Notes under the pieces: model-generated | Databases searched by the model: none | Told to the model about the DNA's origin: nothing | The model's input: only the letters and a program-made list of their open reading frames with translations | Part shown: in pieces, positions 1-11,078 of the stretch | How positions within the stretch are numbered: position 1 is the stretch's first letter | Layout: every line of letters starts with the position of its first letter | Translations under genes and position numbers: made by a program | NCBI GenBank assembly: GCA_026874595.1 | Contig: CM049307.1 | Location: 44,088,362-44,152,361 of the forward strand | Origin: Sipunculus nudus | Lineage: Eukaryota > Annelida > Sipuncula > Golfingiida > Sipunculidae | Direction of reading: 5' to 3' | DNA: 64,000 nt

Positions 1-550
1 CAAACAAAGAAGTACGAAATCTAAGGTGATTGCTTGCACATGTGCGGAAGTTGAAAGGAAATTTGTTGCAAAACATCCTTTGCAAAGGGTTAACTATGGT
101 TAGTCTTACTCTAACTCTGGTTAGTCTTACTTTAACTCTGGTTAGTCTTACTCTAACTTTAGTTAGTCTTACTCTAACTCTGGTTAGTCTTACTCTAACT
201 CTGGTTAGTCTTACTTTAACTCTGGTTAGTCTTACTCTAACTCTAGTTAGTCTTACTCTAACTCTGGTTAGTCTTACTCTAACTCTGGTTAGTCTTACTC
301 TAACTCTGGTTAGTCTAACTTGCCGCGAGATTCCCTTGTTAGATGTGTTTGGATTTTGGCGTTCTCTCCGCATGCTATATATATGTGGATCTAAACAAAA
401 CGAACAGCTCTTTTGCGGTTGGATCGGCGTTTTCTGGTTTGTTTCTCTAAAAGGTTCAAGGGATTATCTTTAGTTAACAAACGTCAGATATCGGAATAGG
501 CCCCTTTAAGGTGTGTACCAGTTCGTTCATCACCATCTGTTTCGTTTCAG
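1..550 (+). other. PRKG1: Last intron of PRKG (partial), containing a minisatellite
   Basis: The window opens inside an intron. The acceptor is the CAG at 548-550, preceded by a T-rich stretch, and the next base begins the kinase terminal exon in phase 0. Apart from the 21-bp minisatellite at 99-320, I see nothing recognisable here. The upstream exons lie outside the window. Confidence 0.75.
99..320. repeat. 21-bp minisatellite, about 10.5 units
   Basis: Ten successive near-identical 21-bp units of the form GTTAGTCTTACTCTAACTCTG run from 99 to 308, followed by a partial unit to about 320. Variants are single T/C or G/A changes. Because 21 is a multiple of three, the + strand stays open and translates into a seven-residue repeat (VSLTLTL). 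That is an artefact of the period, not a protein gene. It lies in the last PRKG intron, about 230 bp before the terminal exon. Confidence 0.93.
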
Positions 551-646
551 GTTTGTAATCCTACAGATGTGTCAAACTTTGACGAATACCCAGACGACGA
601 GGAGGAACCGCCGGACGATCTCACGGGCTGGGATAAGGAGTTCTAA
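551..646 (+). CDS. PRKG1: cGMP-dependent protein kinase, terminal coding exon
   Basis: This is the last coding exon: 31 residues and a TAA stop at 644-646, entered in phase 0 directly after a CAG acceptor. It encodes the C-terminal tail of the AGC-kinase domain of protein kinase G. The motifs PTDVSNFDEYP, then an acidic run, then PPDDLTGWDKEF match the family ending (vertebrate PRKG1 ends with PTDTSNFDSFP and PPPDDNSGWDIDF, as I remember it). In these kinases the tail wraps around the N-lobe and the NFD motif helps complete the ATP site. It is distinguished from the PKA catalytic subunit by the PPDD-x-x-GWD ending. The kinase phosphorylates Ser/Thr targets downstream of nitric oxide and natriuretic-peptide cGMP signalling. 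The rest of the gene is upstream of the window. The assignment to PRKG1/foraging rather than PRKG2 rests on the tail alone. Confidence 0.88.
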   Translation, partial: VCNPTDVSNFDEYPDDEEEPPDDLTGWDKEF

Positions 647-977
647 CACAGTCGAAAACTGTCATGAAGGCGTGCAGTAATATTAAACGGAGGGACTACA
701 TGTAAAGCGGACTGATACAAGGTGCTTAACCGTGTCACGTGCAATCACGTGCCGTCTGCATCACGTGAATAAACACATCGTGCCAAGGACCATCACGTGA
801 CTATGAGAGCGTTTTACATGGATGTTGGAAGTTTGTGATACCAATGGTGCCGTTAAATTAGGAATATTTTTGCCTGTAGTTGAGGAATATAGGTATTCCT
901 CAGATGTCCCGAGGTACGGGATATGACGAATATTATCAACTGCATCAATATGCATGTTTCGCATAATCTTAAATAAA
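647..977 (+). other. PRKG1: PRKG 3' UTR with two candidate polyadenylation signals
   Basis: Non-coding sequence follows the stop. Canonical AATAAA hexamers occur at 768-773 and 972-977. Either could end the transcript, and the second gives a UTR of about 350 bases. The true cleavage site is not visible from sequence. Confidence 0.55.
735..800. promoter_or_regulatory. Cluster of four TCACGTG E-box motifs
   Basis: CACGTG occurs at 736-741, 746-751, 762-767 and 794-799, each preceded by T. Two are the full palindrome TCACGTGA. This is the bHLH-zip (MITF/TFE, USF, MAX) binding core. The cluster overlaps the PRKG 3' UTR and the first AATAAA, so it may be a downstream enhancer, the edge of another promoter, or a relic of a repeat. 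Confidence 0.5.
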
Positions 978-1703
978 GATCTGTTGAAAGTTAAGGAATT
1001 TAGATTAGATAAAAATGTATTAATGAAATATGTTTATGATAGATTATGAAACTATGAAATAATAGTAATGCATGTTTATGACCATTATTAGGGTTAATAT
1101 GCTACCATAATTAATGTTTACCAAACCAGTCTCAAGAAATATATAATTGATTTCTTGAAATATAAATTAAGGTACCGGTATTTACGAAGCACCCCGAAAT
1201 TTGGTGAGCGTGAATATTATACTATCTTCGCTAAATTAATTAGAGCATACATTGCAAAAATTACGGCACATTATTAATGACTGTCAGACAATCAGCCGTA
1301 AAACATGATATCCTTAACAAGTTTCTGATATTGTCTGTGACCGGTAGATGGCGCTGGAATCTTTTATGCAAATGATCATGCATCTTGCTTCCTGTGTGCA
1401 CAAGCAGTTTGTTACTAGATGATAATTATGCTGAACACAACATAGGGGGCTCGCCGAATCAAGCGTCCTGGAAAGAGACTGAATGCCTGACTTCTTGTCA
1501 CAGATTTGCAGGAAGCTGTGCTTTAAGGAATGCAAAGTGATATTTGGGCCAACTTAGTTAATAATGCCTAGATGCATGAATCACAATCCCTCAACCAGAC
1601 TGTATACGGCACTCCTGACCAAAGTGGCGAACTATAGGAGTACTTATATTTAAGGTCCGTCCATTGATCTGTAGATCTAACTGTTCATCGTAGAGGAGCA
1701 GGG

Positions 1704-1704
<1 letters not shown>
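978..1704. other. Intergenic, nothing recognised
   Basis: AT-rich sequence without a long reading frame, splice-bounded exon or repeat that I can recognise. Confidence 0.6.

Positions 1705-1772
<68 letters not shown>
1705..1772. repeat. (TA)n microsatellite
   Basis: About 30 uninterrupted TA dinucleotides, followed by shorter TA runs to about 1885. The tyrosine-isoleucine reading frame it produces is not a gene. Confidence 0.95.
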
Positions 1773-1986
1773 AATTTATCATTAATATTTATTATAAAGT
1801 TTATATATAAAATAAAAATAATCATCAGATACGTACATATGAAGTGCATGTACATATGCTCTTTATATATATATATATATTTATATATATTTATATAGTT
1901 TGTATAATCATATTTATTAGAGGATACTCATTAGGCATTAACAAAATGACATCTACGTTTTGGTAGATATATGCCAGTATTTTCCT

Positions 1987-2004
1987 CCCCCCCCCCCCCC
2001 CCCC
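1987..2004. repeat. Poly-C tract (18 C)
   Basis: Uninterrupted C run, one of more than a dozen G or C homopolymers of 10 or more bases in this window. The sequence from here to 2719 holds nothing else I recognise. Confidence 0.9.
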
Positions 2005-2719
2005 ATTTTTAGTATATTTGTGGTCACGTGCACCGGGGAAGATAGATAAGGATGCTTCATTGACCACAGTTGAATGTTTGTGTGAGCGTGGATACAGCGG
2101 TAGTTGTCACCGTGTAGGACTCACTGTCTTCATAATGTTACCGACCTATCATCATTTATTTCAGTGATAGCATGTCACGTTTGTTTCTTGAGCTATGCAA
2201 TTCTTCACACGCATGCGCTGTCTGCATTGACGTCACGTTGGTGACGACAGGGACAGTGAAATCTGGCTGTGTCCTTACGTCATCTCAAGACTATAATAAA
2301 CCATTCAGAAATACACAAGCCTTTTCTGTTTATTTTGTAAAAAAAAATGAATGAAAATTTGTGAACTCTGCCTTTTCAACCTATAAGTGTAACATTGTCA
2401 TCAAAATCCATGTAATTCTTTACTTGTTATAGGTTTGTATGCTCGGTACCTTTATAAATATCGTTTTAATGAAAATTGAATCAGCGGGACTTTTTTGTTC
2501 AGCTAATTTGTCAGGTTTAATGATTAAGCGTCTGTTTCTACGATAGCCATTGGAATTTGAATCCCATATATATAGTCTTTTTATGTATGTTTATTTGTCA
2601 CTTTGCGGAGGTTGTTGCGCTCTGCCAAATGTCCTTGATAACTCCAAGCGTTTGACTCCCTATAAAATGATTAATTACAGTCTTAAAGCACAGAGCTTGA
2701 ATGACAAGCTCTCTGCTTA

Positions 2720-3380
2720 TAGTAAGGGAGCCAAGTAGGCCAAATTTAAGATGAATTGTCCAGAAAAGTATTACCAATTCCAAGGTATTTCGCAAACTAT
2801 AGATATTAGGATATTTATTTAATGAGGTCTGCATGCTCGGTATATCTGCTCTTGCAAAAGGTTTCATATCCATCGTCAAAGTGAGCCTGTTGGGGAAAAA
2901 ATCAGAATTTAGGTTAAACCAACTATACGATACGTATATGGTTAAGATAAATTGTAACATTTACGGCTTCAAAAAAGTACCCCATACTCCCTATATTTTG
3001 CGAGAAACAACCTTTTTTTTACATAGAAATTTCACCGGAAATTTCACTATATGAGGACAAAACTCCTAATTTTTTGCAGGTCTGCAGTAGGTAGATGCTT
3101 GCCATTAAAATACATATACCTGTTTTTATTCTTATGTGGCCCTTTTTTAATAACTTTCATGCGAATTTGAGTAAAATGTCAGAAATCGAACAATTTTGGG
3201 AATATCATACTTTTGTTTGTTCAAGTGTTTCCTCCCAGCTGCTGTTTGTCTCAAGTAAGGATAACACATTTTTGGTATCGCTGGATTGATATAACCCCAG
3301 TCGTATGATTGCATGTAAATATTTCAGAACTCTTACAGAAATGTAGCAAAAATGAAAAAAAAAACTGTTACTCCTTCCCC
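2720..3380 (+). repeat. Left arm of a large inverted repeat
   Basis: This segment matches the reverse complement of about 9545-10220 with scattered substitutions and small indels. Shared blocks include GGGAGCCAAGT, TTAGGATATTTATTTAA, CTTGCAAAAGGTTTCATATC, TTGCCATTAAAATAC-like and TTTCCTCCCA blocks, in the same order on opposite strands. The arms are about 6.2 kb apart. This could be long terminal inverted repeats of one element, or two oppositely oriented copies of a dispersed repeat. Confidence 0.75.
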
Positions 3381-4356
3381 TTAAATTCATTCGATTTTTC
3401 CAGCTCTTTAGTCTGATTGATATCTGCATCACTGTGATACTTCCATTTTGTCTCTTGACAGTATCTAATTTACTTACTATAACCTAATTATTAATATTAC
3501 TGGGACAGCCTTATGTAATTTTGCTTCTTCGTCCTGTCTGTATGGTCCAAACAGAAAGGAATCAAGTACAGTTCTATATCTTTCATTATTTATAAAAAAA
3601 AGAGTGGAATGCGTAATGGTCCACTGGCGGCCCGGGTTCACTCCCTGGCGTGGCTTTGCGAGTGGATACTAGTATAATCTGGCCTTCAGCTATGTGATCG
3701 AAAAATTCGCTATTTGCGATTGCGATTGGATTTGCGGAAGGTTTGCGAAGGCTCGCAATTTGTTTTGCGAAGTGTTCTTGAAACCTCTCGCACGTCCCTC
3801 GAAATTTTGCGTTTAATCAGCTGTTGCTAACACTCGTAACCTTGGTCCTCTTGACTTTTAGGATACGCCTGTGCCATACACAACAGACACTAATATGTTC
3901 AAAAGAGACCAATGCATTAATTGTTTGATCATGATCTTCTTGTACAGTTTTTCCCGAATAAAGTCCAAATCCGCCGTATATACCATTACATATGTGTGTG
4001 TGTTTATAGGCCCATGGCTTGTGGCTGCACTGTATATTGAACGATGATGAAGGTAACAAAAATGATATGTAATTATTTAAGAGCAGATTTCAGGTTTAAA
4101 AGGCGCGAGGCTAAGAAAATCCAGAAATCATACCTATCTCCAAGCTGCATGGAATTTTAGAACTAGTGCCTGAAGTTATATTAACATATCACCATTTTTC
4201 TTTAAAGGCTGGGAGGGACGGAGAAGAGAGGGTCGTTGAATCTAGGACCTTTCGCTGCGTTTTCCGACACCGAATCCTACGCATCCCTTAACTGCATATT
4301 TAATTACATTAATTAATTGCACGCCCTGTATACATCCACAAAAGATACTGACACTG
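3381..4356. other. Intergenic with TTTGCGA-rich patch
   Basis: No gene is recognised. At 3637-3652 there is a tRNA-type B-box-like string (GGTTCACTCCC) without a convincing A box or cloverleaf. At about 3670-3810 a patch rich in TTTGCGA/TTCGC begins with TATGTGATC. A similar patch in inverse orientation, ending GATCACATAGGCC, lies at about 8820-9003. Confidence 0.45.
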
Positions 4357-7300
4357 CACTCTAAGAAAAAAGAGTTCCCGCTAGAACCCAAAATGGTTCT
4401 TCAGAGTGGACTGAGTGGGAAACCTTTTAAGGTTCCGGCTGGAACCTCCCTATAGAGTTCTTCGATTGAACCTGTAGGTTCCAACTAGAACCTCATAGGA
4501 GGTTCTGAGGGAACCTCCAAGGTTCTTCACGATCGACCTTGGGGAACCTTGAAAGGTTCTTGGTGGAACCCCATGTGTACGGTTCTTTATAGAACCTTTA
4601 ATGCAGTCTGGGATGCCATACCATACGCTTAGGATAAATTAATCACAGGTCATATGTTCATATTTAAGGGAAACAATTTTGATAAATAATATGAAAAAAT
4701 ATATAATAATTTCTCATAGAAAGTGGGTAACTGAAAAAAATCATATTTAATCTTGTATCCTGTAAGTATGATCAATCATTCCACTTGAAATAAAACACTT
4801 ATAATAGATTTATATATACCACAAGTTGTTGAAAATCAATTATGTTGAGAATCATATACGTTCCTAGTCTGTGAAGTCGCGAAAAACACCTCTCACTCTG
4901 ATCGTATTGGGAATGTAAATGTCAGCAACCTTACAATGTTTTGGCAAGGTTCCCGAAATATCATTAACACGATATATTTTATATCACATGATGAGCCGTA
5001 GTTAATTAACACAAAACATATTATAAACATAATATACGTGTATTTTTAACATTGTTATATATAATTGTGATACAAAATTTGATGTACTTATTAACACTTT
5101 ATATGATTTAGAAATAACTCTTGATAAATTACCATGTTATTATCGTCAGTCCATTTCATAAAAAAAAATCTGCAAAGAAAAAGTGACTTTAGCATATTAT
5201 ACACTTGGTTATAATTAATCAATGCAATGCCAAGTTAATTAGAGAACGAATAGGAGGTAAATTTGAGAAAAAATGCAACATATGTGTAATTCAGCGTGAT
5301 GACACCTTGAGAGACTCAGTTCTGCCCCCATGCTCATATGTTTTGAAATCTTAAATATTAAAGTTTACAAAACATAATGTAAACATAATAAAATTATACT
5401 GAATAAGTGTGGATTTGATTACAACAAAATATCAATGTATTGTAAAAGTAACCACGTTGTATTCTTTAAAATGTATTTCAAAGTTCCTCATAATCAGATG
5501 TAAATACAGAAATAAAAATCTTTGAATTTTGTTTATTTATACATAAATTCATACGCATTATTAATACTTGAGACGGTACAATTAAGGAATTACTTACCAT
5601 ATTATAATCTTCAGAACATTTTTAAAAGGAAACTCCTTTATACTTTTTTTAATGTGCACTCTTGCTTGGCTTGTAGATGTATCTGGTTACTGCAAAGAGA
5701 AAAAATGGATGGGGGACTTTAGTCAAGTGTACGCTTGGTAATAATTAGTCAATATAACACCACAATAATTAGAGAACACCTTTAGTGAATGTGTATTTAA
5801 GCATAACCAAACATTGGGAGGGTGAGTCCGTTTTGGCCTTTAGTCCTATTCACGTTGTGAAAACCCTAATTACATAGTTTTAAAAAACAACGTTCCCATC
5901 TGTCCCATTTACTGGCTATATTCAAATTAGGCTTAGCGATGTGTTCTTTCGCCTTTTGTATGATAAATCATTTGTATGACAATTTAAAGAAACGACCAAG
6001 ACTAAGAATTGAGTGATACTGTAAACACTACACAAGATGTTATGTATTCCGTGTATAGTGCCATGGTCTGGCTTTTGTAGTTTCAATCACTGAAGCCGAA
6101 TTATAATTCTGTTTGGTAAACGTTGTTAAAAAGAGGTGATTTTTCATTAATAGTACTTGACTGTTTCCAGTTCTACATGATGGGTATGACACTGAACTAG
6201 CATTATTCATGACTACAACAAATCATGCGCGCATAGCACGTCATGTTTATCACCAGCCTCTGTCCACGTTTAGAGTATACGTGAACGTAAATTCTTTTGC
6301 AGACAAGGAATAATTGGATACATTAAGTCACTGGACAGTTCACCTCTGACAGACAGATAACTCCAATATTCTTCACATGAATATATATATAAACATAGGT
6401 CTTACCTTATTATATTTCCTCTTCTAATATATCAGGTGACCAAAATATCCACACGAGATCAGTTGACCTCATTAGTTCAAATAACGTGACAATGCGCGTC
6501 CTAATCATCGGGGCGTCCTATCACAAGACGTAGAGGCCTTAATATTATCCCCCCAATGTTTTTGCATGGGGAGATGGTCAATTTAATTACCCCCCCCCCC
6601 CCCCCGATATTCAGATAATTATATTAATACGCTGAAAGTGAAATATTAATAATTAGACTTGGGTTCCATTTCTAAGATGACTGTGAAATATTATATTTCT
6701 AAAGAAATGGTTTGAGTAAAAAACCTTATACTAAATTGTAATATTTATGAAATGTGTCACACAGACAATAAAAGGTTAATAAAAAAGTTGTCCCAACTTT
6801 GACTACCCTCACACGCCTGTGACTCATCCCCACCCCAGAAGATAAATTGACGCCACTGACAACTCGGGTTCCATCTGGAACCTTATTATAAGTTATGATC
6901 ACCGTAGGAACCTCCAAGTGCCAGTTAGTATCTTTTCACTGAAAAAATGGTTCCTTCTGGAACCATGGTTCTAACCAGAACCATGTGGGTTCTTAGAAGA
7001 ACCCACAAGAACCCTGAACTAGCATTATTCATGACTACAACAAATCATGCGCGCATAGCACGTCATGTTTATCACCAGCCTCTGTCCACGTTTAGAGTAT
7101 ACGTGAACGTAAATTCTTTTGCAGACAAGGAATAATTGGATACATTAAGTCACTGGACAGTTCACCTCTGACAGACAGATAACTCCAATATTCTTCACAT
7201 GAATATATATATAAACATAGGTCTTACCTTATTATATTTCCTCTTCTAATATATCAGGTGACCAAAATATCCACACGAGATCAGTTGACCTCATTAGTTC

Positions 7301-7849
7301 AAATAACGTGACAATGCGCGTCCTAATCATCGGGGCGTCCTATCACAAGACGTAGAGGCCTTAATATTATCCCCCCAATGTTTTTGCATGGGGAGATGGT
7401 CAATTTAATTACCCCCCCCCCCCCCCGATATTCAGATAATTATATTAATACGCTGAAAGTGAAATATTAATAATTAGACTTGGGTTCCATTTCTAAGATG
7501 ACTGTGAAATATTATATTTCTAAAGAAATGGTTTGAGTAAAAAACCTTATACTAAATTGTAATATTTATGAAATGTGTCACACAGACAATAAAAGGTTAA
7601 TAAAAAAGTTGTCCCAACTTTGACTACCCTCACACGCCTGTGACTCATCCCCACCCCAGAAGATAAATTGACGCCACTGACAACTCGGGTTCCATCTGGA
7701 ACCTTATTATAAGTTATGATCACCGCAAGAACCTCCAAGTGCCAGTTAGTATCTTTTCACTGAAAAAATGGTTCCTTCTGGAACCATGGTTCTAACCAGA
7801 ACCATGTGGGTTCTTAGAAGAACCCACAAGAACCCTTTTTCTTAGAGTG
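4357..7849. mobile_element. Non-autonomous TIR DNA transposon, 3.5 kb
   Basis: The left end is CACTCTAAGAAAAA (4357-4370). The right end is its exact reverse complement, TTTTTCTTAGAGTG (7836-7849), giving a perfect 14-bp terminal inverted repeat. Both subterminal zones (about 4370-4600 and 6865-7835) are packed with short GGTTCT/AGAACC inverted motifs, as expected of subterminal transposase or foldback motifs. No transposase reading frame is present, so it is non-autonomous. The dinucleotide TG flanks both ends, but I cannot establish the target-site duplication, so the superfamily is left open. The middle is AT-rich and contains a diverged internal repeat (about 4985-5250 against 5490-5775). 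Confidence 0.75.
6192..7834 (+). repeat. 0.82 kb near-identical tandem duplication inside the TIR element
   Basis: The block beginning CTGAACTAGC at 6192 recurs at 7014. The two copies (822 and about 821 bp) are almost identical. I see one length difference in their poly-C run (16 C at 6590, 15 C at 7412) and a two-base change (CCGTAGGAAC against CCGCAAGAAC). Such identity implies a recent duplication, or an assembly artefact. Confidence 0.9.
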
Positions 7850-9544
7850 TGGTTTATTTGCACTTGAATAAATGTCATAATCATCATAGCTCATTGAGAG
7901 AAATTCGGTTGATGTGGGGTATTTACTCTGTATGATATCAAGGATATTTAAACATAATTAAATCTCCTTGGTATTATGATATTATGCATCCCTCTCAAAT
8001 AACACTTTTTATATGCGCACATTCTACAATACACTGATACTACATCTTGTTATTTTAATAAGAACTATACATTATGACATATGTATTATGTTCTGATTGT
8101 TGAGATTTCGGTAAAACATTATATATACTTTAAGTGATAATAGCGAAGAAGATGTTCAAAATCTGAAATATTTCAAGGTATTTGTATTATATGATTGTCT
8201 TAAATATTGTTAAGATCTTATTCATAAAAAATAAAATGTAAGAATTAAATTTCATAATTCGCATTAATCTGAACTTGTATAGATTTATGCAATATAAATT
8301 TGATAATTTAAGAAGCTAACTAATTTTCTGATTTTACACAAATGTGAACCAATACGAAGTTTATTTTATAAACACGTCTGCCATAGATACATGCAACCTT
8401 TGACAAGTGTCAAAATTAAACTTGAAACATTGATGTGTTACCTCACAAATCTTGTCAAAATTATTTTGCATGCACAAAGGATGCCGATTTTGTAAGAGAA
8501 GTAAGACATAAGTGATAAAGAAAAGTGTTAAGCCATATTAAATATATGATATATCTTATTTTAAATATGTCGTGAAATTTAATATAATAGAAATATATAA
8601 TGCGCAAAAACATATTTGTATATTTATTTTATGACTCTAAAGTGTAATTATATTTAAAATTATATATATACATACATATATACATACATACATATGCATA
8701 TTAAGGAAAGTTAAAATATACACATGGGATTATATGCAAAGAGTACACTGGTATTAAACAGTTAAGGCTTGTGCTGGCAGTAAAACATGAAGCATTTGCC
8801 GTGTTTCGGCTCTCTTCCGTGCATAAAAAGGGGCAAAAGAGGCTGCGAGACCCGCTGGGAAGAGGATTTTGAAATCCGCAAATTTACGAGAGCCTGCGCC
8901 TTCTAGTCAGTTTGCGAAAGTTTTGAAATCAATCAGCGAGAGGTTTGCGAAAGGTGTTTGCTCGCAAATACCCTTACGAGACCTTTGATCACATAGGCCC
9001 TGGTGCGTCCAAGGTCGGTCGTTCCCTTGTTTCCTCTACCCAGACAGATGACTAAATGCCACCATCCGAGCCATAGAGAATGCCTCATGTTATATATTAC
9101 ACAATCCATATAGAATAAATAAAGATTATATTTCATGTGTAACACAGCAGTTGGCCACCTATTTTGGTGAGTAGGTGTTCACGCCACGTTGAGGTTTTTG
9201 AGTTCCTTGACTGTGACAAGTAAGACCTGTTTTAATTTATATTTAGCTCAGTGGATTATAAGTCATTTGAGCTACAGCGGTGACCTTTTGTCCAGTTGTT
9301 CTTTCTGGTTGTCTTTCAGTCTGGACGTAAGTTAACAGGGCACAAATAAAAACAGTTGTTTCAGAACCGTAAGATTGCAAACAATTTATAATAGGTAAAA
9401 CTGTTTTCATACATGTAAGTTCTCCTCCGAGAAATTAATCAAAAAGCTATTTATAAATAACTGTTAGATTAAAGATGGCCTAAAACAAACTTTTTTTATG
9501 CCCGCCATATATATAAAGGTGTTTAAATATGTTTTGTGTGTATA
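7850..9544. other. Intergenic AT-rich sequence
   Basis: No gene recognised. It contains the TTTGCGA-rich patch at about 8820-9003 ending GATCACATAGGCC, and at 9246-9276 an inverted copy of the TTAGCTCAG...CTGAGCTA terminal hairpin also found at 15430, 58050 and 59457. Confidence 0.5.
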
Positions 9545-10220
9545 TGTCTAACAATTTTTTTTTTCAATGTTTGCTACATTTCAGTAAGAATTCTTAAATT
9601 TATGCATGCAGTTATAGGCCAAGGGTCATAATTTACCAGAGATACAAAATTTGTATTTGACTTGAGACCAACAGTTGGGAGGAAACAGTAGAACAAAAGT
9701 GTGCAATTCTCAATATTGTTTGATGTTTCACCTTTTACTCAATTACCCAAGAAAATTATCGAAAAATGGACATAAAATACTGAATACAGGTAAGCATTTT
9801 AATGGCAAGTATCTAGTTACGGCAAATCTGCAAACAATTAGGAGTTAAAATCTTAGGGGTAAGGGGTAATTTTAAACCCGTACATGTTACAATTACCTTT
9901 GTTTGTATCAAATAAGTATATTATTTTTAGTGTATGTTAATACCTTTTGAACAAGCCCATTTACATATTGATTACTTTCAGGGTGACAGATGTATTGACG
10001 TCAAGCTGTTCATAAGTTTGTTGAAGTAAAAAAATTTTTTTTTCCCATGAGGCTCACACGCTGGATATGAAACCTTTTGCAAGAGGATATCTCGAGCAGA
10101 CCTCATTTAAATAAATATCCTAATACCTATAGTTTGTGAAAATAACCTTGGAATTTGTAGTACTTTAAGGTACAATTTACTCCGTTTTAGAGCACTTTTG
10201 CCAACTTGGCTCCCGGACAA
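9545..10220 (-). repeat. Right arm of the large inverted repeat
   Basis: Reverse-complement partner of 2720-3380. For example TTGGCTCCC at 10207 pairs with GGGAGCCAA at 2727, and GATATGAAACCTTTTGCAAG at about 10060 pairs with the block at about 2851. Divergence between arms is noticeable, so the pair is not recent. Confidence 0.75.
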
Positions 10221-11078
10221 TATTTTTATTTATATTCAACTTTATCCTACACAATATAGGCACATAACGATCAATGTAATTATATTCTTTCAGATGTTAC
10301 ACGTCCTTTCAAGCCAAATTAATGATAATACATGCAGTTTACTGGCCATTGAATTTTAGGGACATTTGTATTTATACGTTGCGGGTATGGGAACAGCAGG
10401 TTTAACCAGTTGGAAGCATGTCAAGAGAAAATTTATTCTAATGTCTGATGACATTGCTATATATACAAACATATTAGCTTCCTTTGGTTTAGGGTTTTAA
10501 ACAAAGAAGCAAAAAGCATTTAGGAGATACACGTTTTAACTCATAAATTCTTCAGGTACCGATTCTTAAATACATAATATGAACTTCGTGCTTATATAAA
10601 TGACTGTGCATTTTACTGTGTATCCAGGGTGGCCCGTAAGACATGAAACAAGGTCCGCAATAATACCCCTGTAAATATTTGGCGGGCAGGACAACATCAC
10701 GCACGGACAACTCGCAGGAGTCCTCCTACGCTGATCAAACAGTGCAAGGGGCCTTGGGATCTGATCATCGTAACAAAGGCTGTAATGCAGTGCTTTTTCT
10801 CTGTTTTTTATGCACTGTAAGTCTTGGCTGACAAACGATTGCTAAGCTGTCGTGATTCGCCATTATTCAGAGGCCAATTTACAAGAACAGCAAACCGTTT
10901 ATTATACATATCCAGTCGAATGCTTTCAACTGTATGGACTACTATCCATAACGTATGTTGTTGCTTTCTCCGCATGCATCGTCTGTTAATCCTTCTACAC
11001 TTGATCCAACAGCAGACCAGCGGGCAGTTCTGGTCCAGTTTATTACATAAATCTGACTTTTTTTTATGATTATTCAAC
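10221..11078 (+). promoter_or_regulatory. Upstream region of receptor gene 1
   Basis: Non-coding sequence in front of the first intronless receptor gene. It includes a TATATATA-like string near 10460. No transcription start or defined promoter element can be assigned. An untranslated 5' exon may exist but is not detectable here. Confidence 0.3.

Noticed and set aside
30-473. 147-codon open frame with a VSLTLTL repeat
   Set aside because: It is the translation of a 21-bp minisatellite inside an intron; the period keeps the frame open.
1591-1782. Tyr-Ile repeat reading frames (also near 22959, 23199, 24400, 54467)
   Set aside because: Direct translations of (TA)n microsatellites.
3637-3652. 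tRNA B-box-like string
   Set aside because: No A box at a suitable distance and no cloverleaf.
6726-7738. Two identical-looking 63-codon antisense frames
   Set aside because: Products of the 0.82 kb tandem duplication in a non-coding transposon end.
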